Shown here in pieces: positions 61,287 to 64,000 of a DNA stretch of 64,000 bases (position 1 is the stretch's first letter; every line of letters begins with the position of its first letter). Below the pieces are notes generated by a model, which did not search any database, was not told where the DNA came from, and was given only the letters and a program-made list of their open reading frames with translations. The stretch lies in assembly GCF_040546025.1 (NCBI RefSeq), contig NZ_JBEPNA010000008.1, positions 1 through 64,000 of the forward strand, read 5' to 3'. A program made the translations under genes and the position numbers. This DNA comes from Marisediminicola sp040546025 (GTDB taxonomy: Bacteria > Actinomycetota > Actinomycetes > Actinomycetales > Microbacteriaceae).

Positions 61287-61292
61287 TAGCGT
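61287..61292 (+). promoter_or_regulatory. -10 box of the AcuI-type gene (leaderless)
   Basis: TAGCGT, six bases, ATG at 61299. Confidence 0.6.
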
Positions 61293-61298
61293 TGACGG

Positions 61299-62285
61299 AT
61301 GTTCCGCGCCCTCAGAGTAGAGAAGTCCAACGGCGACCCCGCCGCCATCACCGCGAGCCTGGTCGAGCTCGACGACGCCGATTTGATGCCGGGCGACGTC
61401 ACGGTGGACGTCGAGTACTCGAGCATCAACTTCAAGGACGGTCTGGCCCTCTGCGGGCGTCCCGGCGTGATCAAGAACTATCCGCTCGTTGCCGGGATCG
61501 ATCTCGTGGGCGTCGTCGCGGCATCCGACAACGCGGAATGGATGCCGGGCGACCGGGTCATCCTCAACGGGTGGGGCATCGGCGAGAAGCATCATGGCGG
61601 GCTCGCGGAGCGCGCCCGGGTCAGTGGGGACTGGCTCGTGCGCCTGCCCGACGGCCTCGACCCGCACGACGCTGCGGCGATCGGCACGGCCGGGTACACC
61701 TCGATGCTCGCCGTGCTCGCGCTCGAGCGGCACGGGATCGGCGATGGCGACGTGCTCGTGACGGGCGCTGCTGGCGGCGTCGGATCGATCGCGATCGCCC
61801 TGCTCGCCGGACTCGGACACCGCGTGGTCGCGTCGACCGGGCGGCTCGACGAGAAGGAGTATCTTGCGAAGCTCGGGGCAAGCGAAGTCATCGACCGTGC
61901 GCTCCTCGGTCTGCCGGGTAAGCCGCTGCAGTCGCAGCGCTGGGCGGCCGCGGTGGACTCGGCCGGCAGTCACACCCTCGCCAACGTGCTCGCACAGACG
62001 AACTACGGCGGCATCGTCGCCAGCTGCGGGCTCGCCCAGGGCGCCGACCTCCCGATGACCGTGATGCCGTTCATCCTGCGGGCGGTCACGCTCGCCGGCA
62101 TCAACTCGGTGCAGGCGCCTCGCGCTCTGCGGGAGGAGGCGTGGGGCCGCCTCGCGCGAGACCTCGACCGCGACCTGCTCGACTCGCTCAGCACGACGGT
62201 CGGGCTCGGCGAGGCCCCGGGCACCGCCGAGGACATCCTCGCGGGACGCATCCGTGGGCGCACGGTGGTCGACGTGCGCGCGTAG
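61299..62285 (+). CDS. MDR-family oxidoreductase (acrylyl-CoA reductase AcuI/YhdH type)
   Basis: The protein has 328 residues. SSINFKDGLALCGRPGVIKNYP and the NADPH site VTGAAGGVGSIAIALLA, GLAQGADLPMTVMPFILR are AcuI/YhdH features. It reduces acrylyl-CoA or a related enone. TAGCGT lies six bases before the ATG (leaderless). The stop is followed in 3 bases by repeat copy 4. Confidence 0.9.
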   Translation: MFRALRVEKSNGDPAAITASLVELDDADLMPGDVTVDVEYSSINFKDGLALCGRPGVIKNYPLVAGIDLVGVVAASDNAEWMPGDRVILNGWGIGEKHHGGLAERARVSGDWLVRLPDGLDPHDAAAIGTAGYTSMLAVLALERHGIGDGDVLVTGAAGGVGSIAIALLAGLGHRVVASTGRLDEKEYLAKLGASEVIDRALLGLPGKPLQSQRWAAAVDSAGSHTLANVLAQTNYGGIVASCGLAQGADLPMTVMPFILRAVTLAGINSVQAPRALREEAWGRLARDLDRDLLDSLSTTVGLGEAPGTAEDILAGRIRGRTVVDVRA

Positions 62286-62288
62286 GCG

Positions 62289-62551
62289 CTTTCATTATTC
62301 AGGAGTTGCGGCCTCCGGCCCCTGTCATCATTCAGGAGATCGGGCACTCGGTCGCTTTCATTATTCAGGAGTTGCGGGTGGCGGTATCCGTAGGCCGGCA
62401 GTGTTCAGCCGCATTTGCGGCCATTTCGAGGCCGGATCACCGATTCTGAGCATCCGGCCCCTCAGCCACTCCTGAATGATGAAAGTCGCCCTGCCCGCCC
62501 ACTCCTGAATGATGAAAGTCGACCTGCCCAGCCACTCCTGAATAATGAAAG
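62289..62551. repeat. Composite mirror-symmetric repeat element, copy 4 (3+3)
   Basis: Forward units at 62289, 62322 and 62355, and inverted units at 62468, 62501 and 62534, all 33 bases apart. Core 62373-62467. AGCATCCGGCCC near the core end matches copy 3. It lies between acuI and the DUF1304 gene, both plus strand. An ATG at 62545 within the last inverted unit is in frame with the DUF1304 gene. Confidence 0.92.
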
Positions 62552-62580
62552 TTCAGCAGCGGCGTGGGAGCATTGCGGCC

Positions 62581-62979
62581 ATGGGCAGCTTCCTTCTCGT
62601 GACCGGCGCCGTGCTCGCTGCCGCCGCCGCCGCGCTGCACGTCTACATCTTCGTTCTCGAGAGCGTGCTCTGGACGCGCCCGTCGACCTGGCGGGTGTTC
62701 GGACTGCGAAGCCAGGCGGATGCCGAGACGACCCGGCCGCTCGCCTACAACCAGGGCTTCTACAACCTGTTCCTTGCGATCGGCGTCGTTGTCGGCATCG
62801 CGCTGCTCCCCGTGAATTCGTCCGCGGGCGTCACCCTCCTGCTGGCGTCGACTCTCAGCATGGTGCTCGCCGCCCTCGTTCTCGTCACGAGCAATCGGCC
62901 GATGCTGCGTGCCGCTGCCATGCAGGGGGTACTGCCGCTGCTCGCGGCGCTCAGCGTCGCCCTCTCCTTCGCATTCTGA
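62581..62979 (+). CDS. DUF1304 membrane protein
   Basis: The protein has 132 residues with four helices and the family motif LHVYIFVLESVLWTRPSTWRVFG. The ATG at 62581 has GGGAG about 12 bases upstream. An ATG at 62545 lies inside the repeat and would add 12 repeat-encoded residues, so 62581 is preferred. Function unknown. Confidence 0.85.
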   Translation: MGSFLLVTGAVLAAAAAALHVYIFVLESVLWTRPSTWRVFGLRSQADAETTRPLAYNQGFYNLFLAIGVVVGIALLPVNSSAGVTLLLASTLSMVLAALVLVTSNRPMLRAAAMQGVLPLLAALSVALSFAF

Positions 62980-63025
62980 AGTTTGGGGCTCCCACGCAGG
63001 GCGGTAGATAGACCAGCATGGACCC

Positions 63026-63904
63026 ATGAAAAAATCCGACGTCGCCATCGTCGTGCGCGACCTGCGCAAGGCCTACGGATCGGTGACCGCGCTCGATGGG
63101 GTGAGCTTCGAGATCGAACACGGCGAGACGTTCGCGCTGCTCGGCCCGAATGGCGCAGGCAAGTCGACGACAATCGAGATTCTCGAGGGCTACCGCGACC
63201 GCACGAGCGGCACCGCGAGCGTGCTCGGGGTCGACCCGCAGCGGGGCGGTATCGCGTGGAAAGCCAGACTCGGCATCGTGCTGCAGAGCGCCGGCGAGAG
63301 CGGCAACGTGAGCGTGCGGGAGCAGCTCAGTCATTTCGCCGGCTACTACGACAATCCCCGCCCGATCGACGAGGTGATCGAGGCGGTCGGGCTCGCCGAG
63401 AAGCGGGCCACGCTCATCCGAAAGCTCTCCGGTGGCCAGCGCCGACGCGTGGACGTCGCCCTCGGCATCATCGGTCGTCCGGAGGTACTCTTCCTCGACG
63501 AGCCCACGACCGGGTTCGACCCGGAGGCGCGGCGCAGCTTCTGGGAGCTGATCCGCCTCCTCAAGAGCGAGGGAACCACGATCCTGCTCACCACGCATTA
63601 CCTCGACGAGGCGGCTCAGCTCGGCGATCGCGCCGGGGTCATCGCGGGTGGGCGCCTCGTCGACATCGGCCGAATTGATGAGATCGGAGGCGCTCAGGCA
63701 CGGGTGCCGATCGTGCGGTGGCGGGATGCCGACGGTGCCCACGAGCAGCGTACGTCCGAGCCCGGCACGGTCGTCGCCGAACTCGTCCGGCGCACCGGCC
63801 GCGAACCCGCCGGGCTCGAGATCGTACGTCCGAGCCTCGAAGACGTGTACCTGGACCTTGTCCACGCGCGAACGCCGGCAGTGCCCGTCGGAGCCGGCGA
63901 ATGA
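63026..63904 (+). CDS. ABC transporter ATP-binding protein
   Basis: The protein has 292 residues. Walker A GPNGAGKSTT, signature LSGGQRRRVDVA, Walker B VLFLDEPTTGFD, and a short C-terminal region. It pairs with the permease that starts in the overlapping ATGA. The exported substrate is unknown. Confidence 0.93.
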   Translation: MKKSDVAIVVRDLRKAYGSVTALDGVSFEIEHGETFALLGPNGAGKSTTIEILEGYRDRTSGTASVLGVDPQRGGIAWKARLGIVLQSAGESGNVSVREQLSHFAGYYDNPRPIDEVIEAVGLAEKRATLIRKLSGGQRRRVDVALGIIGRPEVLFLDEPTTGFDPEARRSFWELIRLLKSEGTTILLTTHYLDEAAQLGDRAGVIAGGRLVDIGRIDEIGGAQARVPIVRWRDADGAHEQRTSEPGTVVAELVRRTGREPAGLEIVRPSLEDVYLDLVHARTPAVPVGAGE

Positions 63905-64000
63905 GCAACCTGGCCGGCACACGCGCGGAAGCACTTGCCGCGCGCCGTCGCGGTGGCCCCCGCACCCTGCGCCTGGGCGCAAGCCGCATCGGATACGAGG
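63901..64000 (+). CDS. ABC transporter permease, N-terminal part
   Basis: Thirty-three codons are visible (MSNLAGTRAEALAARRRGGP start), a basic cytoplasmic N-terminus before the first helix. The ATG overlaps the ATPase stop, as in the drrAB-like pair at 24272. The gene is cut by the window end. Confidence 0.75.
   Translation, partial: MSNLAGTRAEALAARRRGGPRTLRLGASRIGYE

Overview
The window is high-GC DNA from a free-living actinobacterium, most likely a member of the Microbacteriaceae. This placement is an inference from three things: gene families (two RamB-type regulators, a GTP-dependent PEP carboxykinase, a DUF222/HNH endonuclease, an MsiK-dependent type of sugar ABC cassette), F420-type oxidoreductases, and many leaderless promoters plus abundant GCATCC/GGATGC words. 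No rRNA, tRNA, phage, transposase or cas gene was seen. About 70 protein genes are supported, arranged in short operons.

Layout. 1-7.5 kb: an APC permease, a 2-hydroxyacid dehydrogenase, a FadR-type regulator with a clear operator followed by an FMN-dependent lactate dehydrogenase, and an FAH-family hydrolase. 6-21.7 kb: the gluconeogenesis/glyoxylate block. One RamB-like regulator is divergent from pckG and a second is divergent from aceA-aceB. Between them lie a DHFR-like protein, a beta-glucoside ABC importer with a GH1 beta-glucosidase and a divergent TetR, and a DUF222/HNH gene flanked by palindromic repeats. 21.7-32.4 kb: F420/flavin oxidoreductases, a Drr-like ABC exporter, and a tightly coupled four-gene run ending in a GH15 glucoamylase/trehalase. 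32.4-51.2 kb: amino-acid catabolism (kynureninase, ornithine aminotransferase with a DDAH-like hydrolase under an AsnC regulator, PutA with a divergent LysR), an ABC-2 exporter with a LolA/RseB-like protein, Dps, DUF2252, and a 2OG-Fe(II) oxygenase. 51.2-64 kb: a thioesterase, an AlkA-like glycosylase, the tRNA hydroxylase TrhO, a P-type ATPase, the acetate permease pair DUF485-ActP, PfkA, an AcuI-type reductase, and the start of another ABC exporter. The genes fit growth on acetate, lactate, proline, arginine-type compounds and plant-type glucosides.

The most unusual content is non-coding. Four intergenic composite elements (5.8, 44.1, 51.9 and 62.3 kb) share one architecture. An 18-bp unit (CTTTCATTATTCAGGAGT) is repeated at a strict 33-bp period, followed by an 84-105-bp core, followed by the same number of inverted copies at the same period (2+2, 4+4, 3+3, 3+3). 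Each abuts the 3' end of at least one gene, and one supplies a gene's stop codon. I know of no named family that matches. Other points worth attention: a 19-bp six-copy tandem repeat, REP-like palindromes around the HNH gene, at least twelve genes with a TANNNT box exactly six bases before the start codon (leaderless mRNAs), paired operator-like sites before actP, and a PPOX-family gene whose ATG is followed at once by TAG.
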